Source: Mobilicoccus sp032056465 (GTDB lineage: Bacteria; Actinomycetota; Actinomycetes; Actinomycetales; Dermatophilaceae). From it: a DNA stretch of 64,000 bases. A program made the position numbers and the translations under genes. Below, in pieces: positions 8,527 through 17,332 of this stretch; position 1 is the first letter of the stretch, and every line of letters starts with the position of its first letter. The stretch lies in NCBI RefSeq assembly GCF_032056465.1, contig NZ_DAMBCL010000001.1, one strand, 5' to 3'. Under the pieces are notes generated by a model. That model ran no database searches. It was not told where the DNA came from and saw nothing but the letters and a program-made list of their open reading frames with translations.

Positions 8527-8741
8527 CGGGGGCCTCCGGCGTCGCAGGCGCCCACCCGGGTGTCGTGGAGAGCTCGGTCCGTGCGCTCGACCCGGGCCGC
8601 CGAGGACGCGGCTCCCCGGAGCGTGCCGGAGCAGGCCGCGAGGAACCGGGCGAGGCAGGGGGCGAGGTCGATGTCGGGGGCCGCGGAGCGGCGGATGGCA
8701 TCCAGGTCGTCACACACGCTGAGGTAGGCGCTCTTGCCCAT
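8523..8741 (-). CDS. Small helical protein, first gene of coupled operon
   Basis: A 72-residue protein starting MGKSAYLSVCDDLDAIRRS. It is predicted helical and has four Cys. The ATG at 8741 is preferred to an upstream in-frame start (8795) because AGAGGA lies at proper spacing before it. The stop overlaps the next GTG by four bases. Its size recalls small WXG-type partners, but the Trp-x-Gly turn is absent, so this is only a layout similarity. Function unknown. Confidence 0.5.
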   Translation of the reverse strand: MGKSAYLSVCDDLDAIRRSAAPDIDLAPCLARFLAACSGTLRGAASSAARVERTDRALHDTRVGACDAGGPR

Positions 8742-8810
8742 GAGGAATCCTCTCGTCGCGGGAACCCTAGAGGGCGGCTCCGGCGATGTGGTCACTCCCC
8801 GAGGAGTCGC

Positions 8811-9389
8811 TCACAGGTCGGCGAGCGCGGTGAACTGCATGACCGACCACGGGCTGAGCAGCACCGGCGTGCGAACCGCGGCCTCCAGGACGGCGTCGCG
8901 GTCCACCCAGGCATGGTCCATGATCTCGGCCGGGTCGGGGGCCGGTTCGCCCTCGATCGTGCCGACGAACACGGGGCAGATCTCGTTCTCGACGACGCCG
9001 CTCGCGTCCACCGCCCGATAGCGGAAGTCCGGCAGGACACACCGTAGTTCGCCGACCGGAGCGCCGAGTTCCTCCTCGACGCGGCGCCGTACCGCGTCCT
9101 CCATCGCCTCACCGGCGCGGGGGTGCCCGCAGGCGGTGTTCGACCAGACGCCGGGCCATGTCCTCTTGCCGACGTCCCGCCGCGTGAGCAGGGTCTGCCC
9201 GCCGCGGACCGCATGGAAGGAGAACGCGAGATGGAGCGGGGTGTCCGCGGTGTGGACCGTGAGGCGGTCGGCCGTGCCGATCGGGGTGCCGTCCTCGTCG
9301 AGGAGGACGACCTCGTCGCCCACCTCGGGTGTGCTCCCGTGGGCGCTCCGGGGGGTGTCGGCGGTCGGGGTCGTCATGGCCACCGACAC
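8811..9389 (-). CDS. idi: Isopentenyl-diphosphate delta-isomerase, type 1
   Basis: Interconverts isopentenyl and dimethylallyl diphosphate in isoprenoid synthesis, using Mg and Zn. The Nudix-like protein of 192 residues carries the metal and substrate motifs in order: HLAFSFHAVR, TRRDVGKRTWPGVWSNTACGHP with the catalytic Cys, the Nudix helix EDAVRRRVEEELG, YRA, and ENEICPVFVG with the catalytic Glu. The GTG at 9389 is taken; an ATG at 9377 is equally possible. It is divergent from the thiolase-like gene. The intergenic region holds a 9-base tandem repeat. Confidence 0.93.
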   Translation of the reverse strand: MSVAMTTPTADTPRSAHGSTPEVGDEVVLLDEDGTPIGTADRLTVHTADTPLHLAFSFHAVRGGQTLLTRRDVGKRTWPGVWSNTACGHPRAGEAMEDAVRRRVEEELGAPVGELRCVLPDFRYRAVDASGVVENEICPVFVGTIEGEPAPDPAEIMDHAWVDRDAVLEAAVRTPVLLSPWSVMQFTALADL

Positions 9390-9395
9390 TATCGT

Positions 9396-9431
9396 CTGCC
9401 CGTGCTGCCCGTGCTGCCCGTGCTGCCCGTG
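9396..9431. repeat. 9-bp tandem repeat, four perfect copies
   Basis: CTGCCCGTG occurs four times in a row between the divergent idi and thiolase-like genes. The array sits where the promoters of both should lie, so copy-number change could alter spacing. No hairpin or coding role is evident. Confidence 0.9.
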
Positions 9432-9472
9432 CCGGGAGTCCGCCGGGCTGCCGGAATGCCTACGCTGCCGCC

Positions 9473-11179
9473 ATGACGACGTTCGCCGATGGTGTCGACC
9501 TCGATCCGCGTACTCCCGTGATCGTCGGGGTGGGGCAGGCCTCCGAGCGGATCGGGGACGCCGGTTACGCCGCCCTCTCGCCCGTCGCCCTCGCTGCGGC
9601 CGCCGCCCACGCCGCCCTCCGCGACGCGCTGGCGGAGGTATCCGCGGGCGCCGGGGCCGGCGGGGGTGTCGGTGGCGATGAGTCCGGCAGCGGGCTCGAA
9701 CGTCCCCCTCGCGACGGGACGGTCGACGAGTCGGTCATCGCCGAGGGAATCGACGCCGTGGCCTTCGTGCGGCTCTTCGAGGACTCCGGCCTGGAGCCGC
9801 CGTCACCGCTCGGCCGAGCCGACAACGCCCCCCGCGCCGTCGCCCGCCGTCTCGGAGCCGACCCTGTGCGGGCCGTCCTCGGCGTGGGGGGCGGGCAGTC
9901 GCCCCAGAACCTAGTCCTCGAGTTCGCCGCCGAGATCGCCGCCGGGCGTGCGGAATCGGCGCTCGTGGTGGGGGCTGAGGCGCTGTCGTCGTCCCGGCAC
10001 TGGGCGAGGTCGGCGGCGGACGGGGGACCGGAACCGCGCCGATCACCGACCGACGCAGGGAACGCGGGGGCACCGGAGGCGGCGCGACCGGACTGGCGCG
10101 AACGGGTCGGCGGTGACGTGGAGGACCGGGGTCCCGGACTCACCGACATGACCTCCTCCCGCCAGGCCGCGCTCGGTCTCGACCACGCACCCGCCGCCTA
10201 CGCGCTCTTCGAGAACGCCCGGCGCGCCCGGCTCGGCCTCTCGCGGAAGGACTACGCCCGCTCGATGGGTGAGCTGTTCGCCCCGTTCACGCAGGTCGCG
10301 GCGGGGAACCCGCATTCGGCCGCCCCGACGCGGCGGACCCCCGACGAGCTCGTCACCGTCACCTCGCGCAACCGCCTGGTCGCCGACCCCTACCCTCGCT
10401 TCCTCGTCGCCCGCGACCAGGTCAACCAGGGGGCGGCGGTGCTCCTCATGTCGCTCGGCCGGGCGCGCGACCTGGGCCTGGACCCGGCGCGGTTCGTCCA
10501 CTGTCACGGGCATGCCTCGGTCACGGAGCGGCCACTCATGGAGCGTGCCGATCTGTCGACGTCCCCCGCCGTCGGTCTCGCCGTCCGCACCGTCCTCGAC
10601 GAGGCCGGCATCGCCGCCGCCGACCTCGACCTGCTCGACGTGTACTCCTGCTTCCCGATCGCGGTGTCGGTCGTGCGTGAGGCGCTAGGGATGGGGCCCG
10701 ATGTTCCACGCGGTTTCACCGTCACCGGCGGCCTGCCGTTCTTCGGCGGCCCGGGAAACGACTACGCGCTGCACTCCCTGGCCGAGATGGTCGGTCGGCT
10801 GCGAGACCGCCCCGGCGCGCGCGGGCTCGTCACGGCGAACGGGGGCATCCTCTCGAGTCAGTCCATGGGCGTCTGGTCGACCGATCCCGCGCCCTGGCGT
10901 CCCGGCCGCGATGAGGCCCTCGCCGCCGAGGTCGCCTCCTGGCCGGCGCCGCCGACGACCGACACCCCACGGGGTCCCGCCCGCATCGAGACCTTCACCG
11001 TCGTCCACGGACGGGACGGCTCCCGGCGTGGCCTCGTCGTCGGCCGTCTCGACGAGGGCGACACCCGGTTCCTCGCGGCCGCCTCCGACGACACCGCGAC
11101 CTGGCGTCTCCTCGACGCCGATCAGCCTGTCGGTGCCCCCGTCGTCGTCGGGGACGACGGGCTCGTCCGGGCGCCGTAG
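9473..11179 (+). CDS. Thiolase-family acyl-CoA acetyltransferase-like protein
   Basis: A 568-residue protein of the thiolase superfamily. The N-terminal core begins RTPVIVGVGQASERI, has VGGGQSPQNLVLEFAAEIAAG and VVGAEALSS in the first half, and VHCHGHASVTERPL, DVYSCFPIAVSVVREALG and GLPFFGGPGNDYALHSLAEMV in the second. A C-terminal tail of about 90 residues (TFTVVHGRDGSRRGLVVGRL) is an OB-fold-like extension found in thiolase-like proteins of actinobacteria. A Gly/Asp-rich loop at residues 60-90 is an insertion. It probably takes part in beta-ketothiolysis or lipid/sterol metabolism. The ATG at 9473 is the first good start after the repeat array. Confidence 0.85.
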   Translation: MTTFADGVDLDPRTPVIVGVGQASERIGDAGYAALSPVALAAAAAHAALRDALAEVSAGAGAGGGVGGDESGSGLERPPRDGTVDESVIAEGIDAVAFVRLFEDSGLEPPSPLGRADNAPRAVARRLGADPVRAVLGVGGGQSPQNLVLEFAAEIAAGRAESALVVGAEALSSSRHWARSAADGGPEPRRSPTDAGNAGAPEAARPDWRERVGGDVEDRGPGLTDMTSSRQAALGLDHAPAAYALFENARRARLGLSRKDYARSMGELFAPFTQVAAGNPHSAAPTRRTPDELVTVTSRNRLVADPYPRFLVARDQVNQGAAVLLMSLGRARDLGLDPARFVHCHGHASVTERPLMERADLSTSPAVGLAVRTVLDEAGIAAADLDLLDVYSCFPIAVSVVREALGMGPDVPRGFTVTGGLPFFGGPGNDYALHSLAEMVGRLRDRPGARGLVTANGGILSSQSMGVWSTDPAPWRPGRDEALAAEVASWPAPPTTDTPRGPARIETFTVVHGRDGSRRGLVVGRLDEGDTRFLAAASDDTATWRLLDADQPVGAPVVVGDDGLVRAP

Positions 11180-11582
11180 GCGCCCTCCGCACCCGGCCGA
11201 CGAGATGCCTCGTGGGCGACGTGGCGATATCCGCGGAGTCGACGAGGTGGGCTCACCCTCCTCGAAGCTCCCACCTGCGGTGATGGAGAGGTGCCGGTCG
11301 GCGGGCGGGCCTCGACTCCGCTGGTATTGCCACATGCGGGACGACGACGGGTCGTGATCGGGGGGTCGGTCGGGACGGCGTGAGTGGCGGAACGAGGCCG
11401 GCGGAGCAGCGAGACCGCGCGACGTGAGGCGCGTCATCGGACGCCATGCCGCCGCCCGGCCAGCACACACGGAGTGAGGCCCCCTCACGAACGAGGGGGC
11501 CTCACCCGGACCGGCGGCGATCGCTCGGTCGGTGACCGTGGCTTCGGTGGTCACTCACCCACGGTGATGGACCTGCGGGTGT
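11180..11582. other. Gene-free 403-bp gap with one strong hairpin
   Basis: No protein-like frame is supported. Apart from the hairpin at 11474-11505 the stretch has no recognised RNA or repeat. The genes on both sides end here, so termination is the only evident role. Confidence 0.6.
11474..11505. terminator. 13-bp perfect stem, bidirectional terminator
   Basis: GTGAGGCCCCCTC (11474-11486), loop ACGAAC, GAGGGGGCCTCAC (11493-11505). It sits between convergent genes ending at 11179 (+) and 11583 (-). There is no T-run. Confidence 0.8.
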
Positions 11583-12905
11583 TCACCCGGCGACGGCGCG
11601 GGCGACGGCGCGACCGACCCAGCGGGCGCCGGACCCGAGGGTCGAGACGGGCGCGGTGCGGAGGTCCTCCCACGCACCGTCGGGCAGGGCGTACCGGAAG
11701 ACCTTGCGCCACACCGACGCGTACTGGCGGTGCAGGGGCCCGGTGACGTAGGGCAGGTCGTACCGCTCGAAGATCACCTGCACGCGGGCGGCGATCTCGG
11801 CGTACCGGTTGCTCGGCAGGTCGGGGTACATGTGGTGTTCGATCTGGTGCGACAGGTTGCCCGTCATGACGTGGAAGAACGGGGAACCCGTGAGGTTGGC
11901 CGAGCCGAGGATCTGCCGCAGGTACCACTCGCCGCGCGACTCGCCCTCGATCGACTCGGTCGCGAACGTCGCGACGCCTTCGGGGAAGTGCCCGCAGATG
12001 ATGACGGTGTTCGTCCACAGGTTGCGGGCGAGGTTGGCGGTGAGGTTCGCCGTGATCGTCGTGAGCCATGAGGGTCCCGACAGCAGCGGGTGAAGAACGT
12101 AGTCGNNNNNNNNNNGGACGTGGCGGCCGATCTTGCGGGCCACCTGCGGGGCGTCGCGACGGAACCGCTCGCGGGCCTCCGGGGTGCGCGCCTCGGGGTC
12201 CGAGAGGTACGCGACGAGGTTGAGGTCGTAGAAGGCGATCGAGTACTGGAACACGAGCGCGTTGAGCAGGTTCCACAGGGGCTGCCCGAGATAGATGGGC
12301 GACCACGGTTGGTCGGCGTCGACGCGGAGGATGCCGTAGCCCAGGTCCTCGTCCTGACCGATGACGTTCGTGTACGTGTGGTGAAGCTCGTTGTGGCTGT
12401 GCTTCCACATCGCGGCCGGGGCGGCGTTGTCCCACTCCCACGAGGAGGAGTGGATGTGCGGGTCCCGCATCCAGTCCCACTGGCCGTGCATGACGTTGTG
12501 CCCGATCTCCATGTTCTCGAGGATCTTCGCGACGGACAGGCCCGCCGTGCCGACGATCCACGCACCGGGGTGCAGCGAGAACAGCAGGACGACTCTGGAG
12601 GACGCCTCGAGGGTGCGCTGGATGCGGATGATCCGGCGGATGTAGGCCGCGTCGTCGGCACCGCGCGAGGCGAGGATCTCCTCGCGCAGCGCGTCGAGCT
12701 CGCGGCCCAACTCGTCGATCTGCTCCGGTGAGAGGTGCCCCGCGGGGTCGATGTCACCGTCGTGCTTGGGGACCCAGTGGCGCGTGGTCGTGGCCCCGGC
12801 GATCCGCGACGACTGGGTGGGCGCGGTGGGTGGTGTGGGCGTGCGGGGCGCGGCGGCGTCGCCGGGCCCGGGTGCGGTGGTGGGGCGGGTGAGAGTCGTG
12901 GTCAC
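11583..12905 (-). CDS. Membrane acyl-CoA/fatty-acid desaturase
   Basis: A 440-residue di-iron membrane desaturase that introduces a double bond into long acyl chains (mycobacterial DesA3-like). Three His boxes are intact: H136-NVM-H140, H171-NEL-HH176 and H353-QIE-HH358, the last followed by MYPDLPSNRYAEIA. Two hydrophobic hairpins flank the boxes. The GTG at 12905 follows AGGAG. Ten undetermined bases at 12106-12115 cover residues about 264-267; both sides stay in the same frame, so the gene is probably whole. The upstream reductase 75 bases away supplies electrons, and both are divergent from a PucR-like regulator. Confidence 0.92.
   Translation of the reverse strand: MTTTLTRPTTAPGPGDAAAPRTPTPPTAPTQSSRIAGATTTRHWVPKHDGDIDPAGHLSPEQIDELGRELDALREEILASRGADDAAYIRRIIRIQRTLEASSRVVLLFSLHPGAWIVGTAGLSVAKILENMEIGHNVMHGQWDWMRDPHIHSSSWEWDNAAPAAMWKHSHNELHHTYTNVIGQDEDLGYGILRVDADQPWSPIYLGQPLWNLLNALVFQYSIAFYDLNLVAYLSDPEARTPEARERFRRDAPQVARKIGRHVXXXXDYVLHPLLSGPSWLTTITANLTANLARNLWTNTVIICGHFPEGVATFATESIEGESRGEWYLRQILGSANLTGSPFFHVMTGNLSHQIEHHMYPDLPSNRYAEIAARVQVIFERYDLPYVTGPLHRQYASVWRKVFRYALPDGAWEDLRTAPVSTLGSGARWVGRAVARAVAG
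12106..12115. other. Ten undetermined bases (assembly gap)
   Basis: A run of ten N sits inside the desaturase gene between His boxes 2 and 3. Its length looks like a scaffold placeholder or an unresolved GC-rich spot. True length and sequence are unknown. Confidence 0.95.
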
Positions 12906-12980
12906 GGTCGTACTCCTGGTGAGGCGGGCGGTGGCCCGGTCGGTCGGTGTGGGCGCGGCGGGCGGTGGGTGAGAGCGGCC

Positions 12981-14096
12981 TCAGCCGTCGATCTCGCAGG
13001 GGCCCGCCGCGGCGGAGATGCAGGTCTGGATGCGGACGCCGTCGCCGCCTTCGGTGAGTTCGCCGGTGCGGAGGTCGCGCACGGTGCCCTCGCGCAGCGG
13101 CAGCGCGCAGCCGAAGCAGATGCCCATGCGGCACCCGGACGGGAGCAGGACCCCCGCCTCCTCGCCCGAGTCGAGGATCGGCACGTCGCCGGGGGCCTCG
13201 ACGGTCGTCCCCGCGCGGGTGAACGTCACCTCGCCACCCGCGTCGTCGACGACGACCACGGCCGGGCGGAACCGTTCCACGTGGAACCGGTCGGCGAGCC
13301 CGGCGCCCTCCCAATGGGCGGCCGCCGCGTCGAGCAGGGCGGTGGGGCCGCAGGCCCATGTCTCACGGAATCGCCAGTCCGGCACGAGGTCGTCGAGTTC
13401 GGCGACGTCGAGCATCCCGTCGGTGTCGGTGTGTCGCTCGATCAGATGGATCCCGTTCTCCGCGGCGAGGGCCCGGAGGTCGGGACCGAAGACGACGTCC
13501 TCGGGACGGGGTGCGCTGTGGACGACGACCACGTCCTGGATGTGCCACACGTGGTGTCGCAGCATCGCGATGACGGGGGTGATCCCGCTGCCGGCGGTGA
13601 GGAAGAGGATCCGGCCCGGCGGGACCGTCGGGAGGGTGAAGTCTCCGGTCGCCTGATCGAGGACGAGCAGGTCGCCCGGACCGGCGCGGTCCACGAGGTG
13701 CTCGCTCACCCGGCCTCCGGGGAGGCGTTTGACGGTGATCGAGATGGTGCCGCGTCGGGCGTCCGGGCCGTGCGTGAGGGAATACGCGCGCCAGTATCGG
13801 ACGCCGTCGACGTCGACCCCGACGCGCACGTACTGACCGGGGACGTGGCCGCGCCACTTTCGGCCGACGCGGATGACGAGCGTCGTCGCGTCGGGCGTCT
13901 CGGGGTGGCGGGCGACGATGCGGCCCTGCAGGTCGGCGCCGAACGTGAGCGGCGCGATCATGCCGAGGTAGTCGCTCGGCAGCAGGGGGGTGGTGGCGGC
14001 GCGGGCGGCGCGGAGCAGTCCGCCCCGCATCTGCGCGGGCAGACCGCCCCCCGCACGCGGGCCTGGGGAGATGAGCGAGGGCAGGGGAACGGCCAT
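12981..14096 (-). CDS. Ferredoxin/flavin reductase, electron donor to desaturase
   Basis: A 371-residue reductase with three parts: an FAD-binding barrel (VPGQYVRVGVDVDGVRYWRAYSLTHGPD, the RAYS flavin motif), an NAD(P)-binding fold (ILFLTAGSGITPVIAMLRHH, VVVHSAPRPEDVVF, WACGPTALLDAA) and a C-terminal plant-type 2Fe-2S domain with C322, C327 and C330 in SGCRMGICFGC plus a distal Cys in IQTCIS. This matches oxidoreductases paired with stearoyl-CoA desaturase (Rv3230c type). It is the first gene of an operon with the desaturase at 11583-12905. The ATG at 14096 faces the PucR regulator across 83 bases. Confidence 0.92.
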   Translation of the reverse strand: MAVPLPSLISPGPRAGGGLPAQMRGGLLRAARAATTPLLPSDYLGMIAPLTFGADLQGRIVARHPETPDATTLVIRVGRKWRGHVPGQYVRVGVDVDGVRYWRAYSLTHGPDARRGTISITVKRLPGGRVSEHLVDRAGPGDLLVLDQATGDFTLPTVPPGRILFLTAGSGITPVIAMLRHHVWHIQDVVVVHSAPRPEDVVFGPDLRALAAENGIHLIERHTDTDGMLDVAELDDLVPDWRFRETWACGPTALLDAAAAHWEGAGLADRFHVERFRPAVVVVDDAGGEVTFTRAGTTVEAPGDVPILDSGEEAGVLLPSGCRMGICFGCALPLREGTVRDLRTGELTEGGDGVRIQTCISAAAGPCEIDG

Positions 14097-14179
14097 GAAT
14101 CCAGCATCTTGGTTCGAGGCGGTAAAATCTTGACCGAATTACGTGAATCACTGTCATGTATTCGTTCCCTGGAGACGAA
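14097..14179. promoter_or_regulatory. Divergent promoter region, desaturase operon / PucR regulator
   Basis: An 83-base AT-richer stretch separates the two outward-facing starts. On the + strand, TTGACC (14130-14135) is a good -35-like box; the -10 is unclear (TGTATT region near 14157). GAAT and ATTC flank CACTGTCATGT, a loose inverted repeat that could be an operator. A shared regulatory site is an inference from layout. Confidence 0.45.
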
Positions 14180-15370
14180 ATGACGTCCTTGCCCGATCTT
14201 CCCGCCCGGCTCGACATCTCACCGGCCCTCGCCGACCGGCTCCGTCGGGAGCTGGGCACCCTCGCCGACGAGGCCGTCGACGCGATCATCTCGGAGGTGC
14301 CCGCCTACGCCCACCTCGGCGAACAGGACGGTGGACTGCTCCGTGAGGCGGTCTCGCTCGCGCTGGGCGCGTTCCTCACCCTCGCCTCCCAGCGGGACGA
14401 CGCCGCCGTGCCGATCGCCCCGAGCACCTCCGGCGCCTACGACCTCGGACGCGGTGAGGCGCGCAGCGGACGGAGTCTCGAGGCGCTGCTCGCGGCCTAC
14501 CACATCGGTGCGCGCGTGGCCTGGCGTCGCCTGTCGCGGGCCGCCGCGGACGAAGGCCTGTCGGCCCCCGCGGTCGGGGCCTTCGCCGAACTGGTCTTCG
14601 CCTACATCGATGCGTTGTCCGCCACGAGCGTGAGCGGCCACTCCGACGAGATCGCCAAGTCCGGCCGTGCCCGTGAGCGCTATCTGGACCGGCTCGCCGA
14701 GGCGCTCGCGGCAGGCGCGGACCCCCGCGACCTCGACGCCGCCGCCTCCCGTGCCGCGTGGAGGCCGCCGACGACGCTGACGGCCGTCGTGCTCCCCTCG
14801 GAGGCGGCGACGCGCGTGCGGCACCTCTTCGACGAACGCACACTCACAGCGAGTGGGGAGACCATCGGACTCGGCGAGGACACCGCCGTCCTCCTCCTGC
14901 CCGACGACCGGGACCGGGTCCGCACGAGGCGGACGCTCACGGGCCTGGGCGCCTCGATCGGGCCGGCTCGGCCGTGGCAGGAGGCCCACGCGTCGATCGC
15001 TCGGGCCATCCGGGGCGTGGACCTGCGGCGGCGCCCCTCCGACACGGTCGACACCGATCAACGCCTCGTCGACCTCGTCCTCACCGCCGACCCCGAGGCC
15101 CGCGGCGACCTGCGGGCGCGGGTCCTCGCGCCGCTGGACCGGCTGCGACCGACCACCCGCGACGCCGTCGAGGAGACCCTGCGGTCCTGGATGCTCCACC
15201 ACGGGCGGCGCGCCGAGGTGGCGGCCGACCTGCACGTCCACCCCCAGACCGTCCGCTACCGGATGGGTCTCGCGCGCGAGTGCTTCGGGGATGCCCTCGA
15301 CGACCCCCGCGTCACCCTCGCCCTCGTCGTCGCGCTCGGCGCCACCGCCCCGGGGCGGCCCGACCACTGA
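14180..15370 (+). CDS. PucR/CdaR-type helix-turn-helix transcriptional regulator
   Basis: A 396-residue regulator. Residues 1-170 form a helical sensor-like region (LLAAYHIGARVAWRRLS, FAYIDALSATSVSGH). The centre resembles a GGDEF-like PucR middle segment without signature residues. The C-terminal HTH_30 is clear: RLRPTTRDAVEETLRSWM, then HHGRRAEVAADLHVHPQTVRYRM. The ATG at 14180 is chosen over the one at 14156 because GGAGA lies six bases ahead of it. Divergent transcription from the desaturase operon suggests it controls unsaturated fatty-acid synthesis; the ligand is unknown. Confidence 0.82.
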   Translation: MTSLPDLPARLDISPALADRLRRELGTLADEAVDAIISEVPAYAHLGEQDGGLLREAVSLALGAFLTLASQRDDAAVPIAPSTSGAYDLGRGEARSGRSLEALLAAYHIGARVAWRRLSRAAADEGLSAPAVGAFAELVFAYIDALSATSVSGHSDEIAKSGRARERYLDRLAEALAAGADPRDLDAAASRAAWRPPTTLTAVVLPSEAATRVRHLFDERTLTASGETIGLGEDTAVLLLPDDRDRVRTRRTLTGLGASIGPARPWQEAHASIARAIRGVDLRRRPSDTVDTDQRLVDLVLTADPEARGDLRARVLAPLDRLRPTTRDAVEETLRSWMLHHGRRAEVAADLHVHPQTVRYRMGLARECFGDALDDPRVTLALVVALGATAPGRPDH

Positions 15371-15715
15371 ACACACCGGCCGCACCGGGGGCGTGTCAGC
15401 GCGAGGGAGGGCCCGACGGTGGGCCGGAGGCGGGGGCGATCTCGCGCCGCGCCCCCCGATCGCGTCGACGGATGGTCCGCGGTGGGGTCGTGGATCGATG
15501 CCCCGGGGACGGTGACGAGACCCCAGAGGAGTCTGCGATTCGGCCCTTGACCAGGCGTTTCGGGCACGACCAGCCGGCCTTCGCCGGTGCTCGGCGGCAC
15601 CGGAGTGCGGTCGGCCTCACCGCGACTCGTCACCTCAGCCCGGCGTCGCCGCGACCGATGGGAGGTCGGGCGCGCCCAGGAGGGGCGGCGCCTGATCCGA
15701 GACGAGGGAACTGAG
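15371..15715. other. 345-bp region ahead of the chemotaxis receptor gene
   Basis: No gene is supported. Directly after the regulator stop there is a weak imperfect GC hairpin. TTGACC near 15547 could be a -35 box, without a clear -10. No c-di-GMP riboswitch or flagellar-sigma promoter could be recognised. The end carries a GACGAGGGA ribosome site. Confidence 0.5.
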
Positions 15716-17332
15716 ATGAGCGGCATGACCAAGGCGGCACCCGTTCGGCGGACCGGGTGGTTCGCCGACCGGTCGATCAAGACCAAGATCGCCTCGGCGC
15801 TGGGTGTGCTGTTGCTCCTCACCCTGGTGATCGCCGGGGTGGGTGTCTCGTCGCTCAACTCCGCGCGGGCGAACCTCCACGACATCGTCGGGATGAACCG
15901 GACGTACAAGGAGACCCTCGACACGCTCGTCCTCGCCCAGATGCGCACCCGCATCCTCCTGCCCATGGTCGGCACGTCACCGACGAAGGCCGACCGGCAG
16001 CAGTGGATGTCGGAGATGGACAAGACCGACCAGATCATTCACGACGCCACCGCGAAGCTCGAGGACGCCGGCATCACGTCCATCGCGCCCAGCTGGGCCA
16101 CCTACCAGCAGGACTATGCGACGTGGATGGAGCAGCGCAAGAAGGTGACCGACGCGGGTCTGGCGATGAACTCGGCCGCGTTCCAGAAGGAGACCGCGGC
16201 CTCGGTTCCTCTCGTCAAGCAGTACAGCGCGTCGCAGGCGGCGACGAGCAAGGAGGTCGGCGACGCCTTCTACGCCCGGGCCGACGCCGCTGCCTCGCAG
16301 ATCAGCACGGCGATCATCACCGTCATCGTCACCCTCGTCCTCGGGGCGGCGCTGAGCATCGCGCTCGGTCTCTACGCGGCGAACCTCGTCATCCGCCCCA
16401 TCCGCAAGGTGGAGGAGGTGCTCGATCGGATGGCCGAGGGCGACCTGACGGCGCGGGCCGACGTCCACAGCCGCGACGAGGTCGGGCACATGGCCGGCTC
16501 CCTCACCCGCGCCCAGGACGCCATCGTCGCCGCCTTCGACGGCGTCGGCCGCACCTCCGGTCGTCTGCGCGAATCGGCCCATGAGCTCACCACGTCCGTC
16601 GACGGCTCCCGGGCCAACGCCCGGCAGGCCAGCATCGTGCTCGACACCGTGCGGGGCTCCTCCGACACGGTCTCCACCAACGTCCAGACGGTGGCGGCGG
16701 GGACCGAGGAGATGACCGCCTCGATCAGGGAGATCTCCAAGAGCGCCAACGACGCGGCCGGTGTCGCGGCGTCCGCGGTGGCGGTCGCCGACCAGACGAA
16801 CGCGACGGTGGCCAAGTTGGGTCAGTCGAGTGCGGAGATCGGTGAGGTCATCAAGGCCATCACGAGCATCGCGGAGCAGACCAACCTGTTGGCGTTGAAC
16901 GCGACGATCGAGGCCGCTCGTGCGGGAGAGGCGGGCAAGGGTTTCGCCGTCGTCGCGAACGAGGTGAAGGACCTCGCGCAGGAGACCTCGAAGGCGACCG
17001 AGGACATCGGCCGCCGGGTGGAGGCGATCCAGGTCGACACCGAGGCGGCGGTCGCGGCGATCAGCGAGATCGGAGCGATCATCGCGCAGATCAACGACAC
17101 GCAGGCCACGATCGCCTCGGCCGTGGAGCAGCAGACGGCCACGACCAACGAGATGGGCCGCAGTGTCCAGGATGCCGCCGGTGGCGCCGGGCGCATCGCC
17201 GAGGAGCTCACCCAGGTCTCCAAGACGGCGGCCGATTCGGCCCAGCTCTCCGAGGAACAGTCCGAGGGTCTCCATCGGCTGTCCGCGCTCGCCGACGAGC
17301 TGGACCGGCGGGTCCAGGACTTCACGTACTGA
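15716..17332 (+). CDS. Methyl-accepting chemotaxis protein
   Basis: A 538-residue transmembrane chemoreceptor. Residues 22-48 are the first membrane helix, followed by a helical ligand-binding domain of about 150 residues (four-helix-bundle type), a second membrane helix at about 200-222, a HAMP linker (RPIRKVEEVLDRMAEGDLTAR) and a long coiled-coil signalling domain. The hairpin tip near residues 374-432 holds the conserved core SIAEQTNLLALNATIEAARAG and EAGKGFAVVANEVKDLA that docks CheA/CheW. No che or flagellar genes are nearby, so it is an orphan receptor. It implies a motile or otherwise signal-responsive organism. The ligand is unknown. Confidence 0.95.
   Translation: MSGMTKAAPVRRTGWFADRSIKTKIASALGVLLLLTLVIAGVGVSSLNSARANLHDIVGMNRTYKETLDTLVLAQMRTRILLPMVGTSPTKADRQQWMSEMDKTDQIIHDATAKLEDAGITSIAPSWATYQQDYATWMEQRKKVTDAGLAMNSAAFQKETAASVPLVKQYSASQAATSKEVGDAFYARADAAASQISTAIITVIVTLVLGAALSIALGLYAANLVIRPIRKVEEVLDRMAEGDLTARADVHSRDEVGHMAGSLTRAQDAIVAAFDGVGRTSGRLRESAHELTTSVDGSRANARQASIVLDTVRGSSDTVSTNVQTVAAGTEEMTASIREISKSANDAAGVAASAVAVADQTNATVAKLGQSSAEIGEVIKAITSIAEQTNLLALNATIEAARAGEAGKGFAVVANEVKDLAQETSKATEDIGRRVEAIQVDTEAAVAAISEIGAIIAQINDTQATIASAVEQQTATTNEMGRSVQDAAGGAGRIAEELTQVSKTAADSAQLSEEQSEGLHRLSALADELDRRVQDFTY

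Noticed and set aside
11253..11468. 71-codon minus-strand frame in the gap after the thiolase-like gene
   Set aside because: Pro/Arg-rich with no ribosome site. It lies between convergent genes and overlaps no conserved feature.
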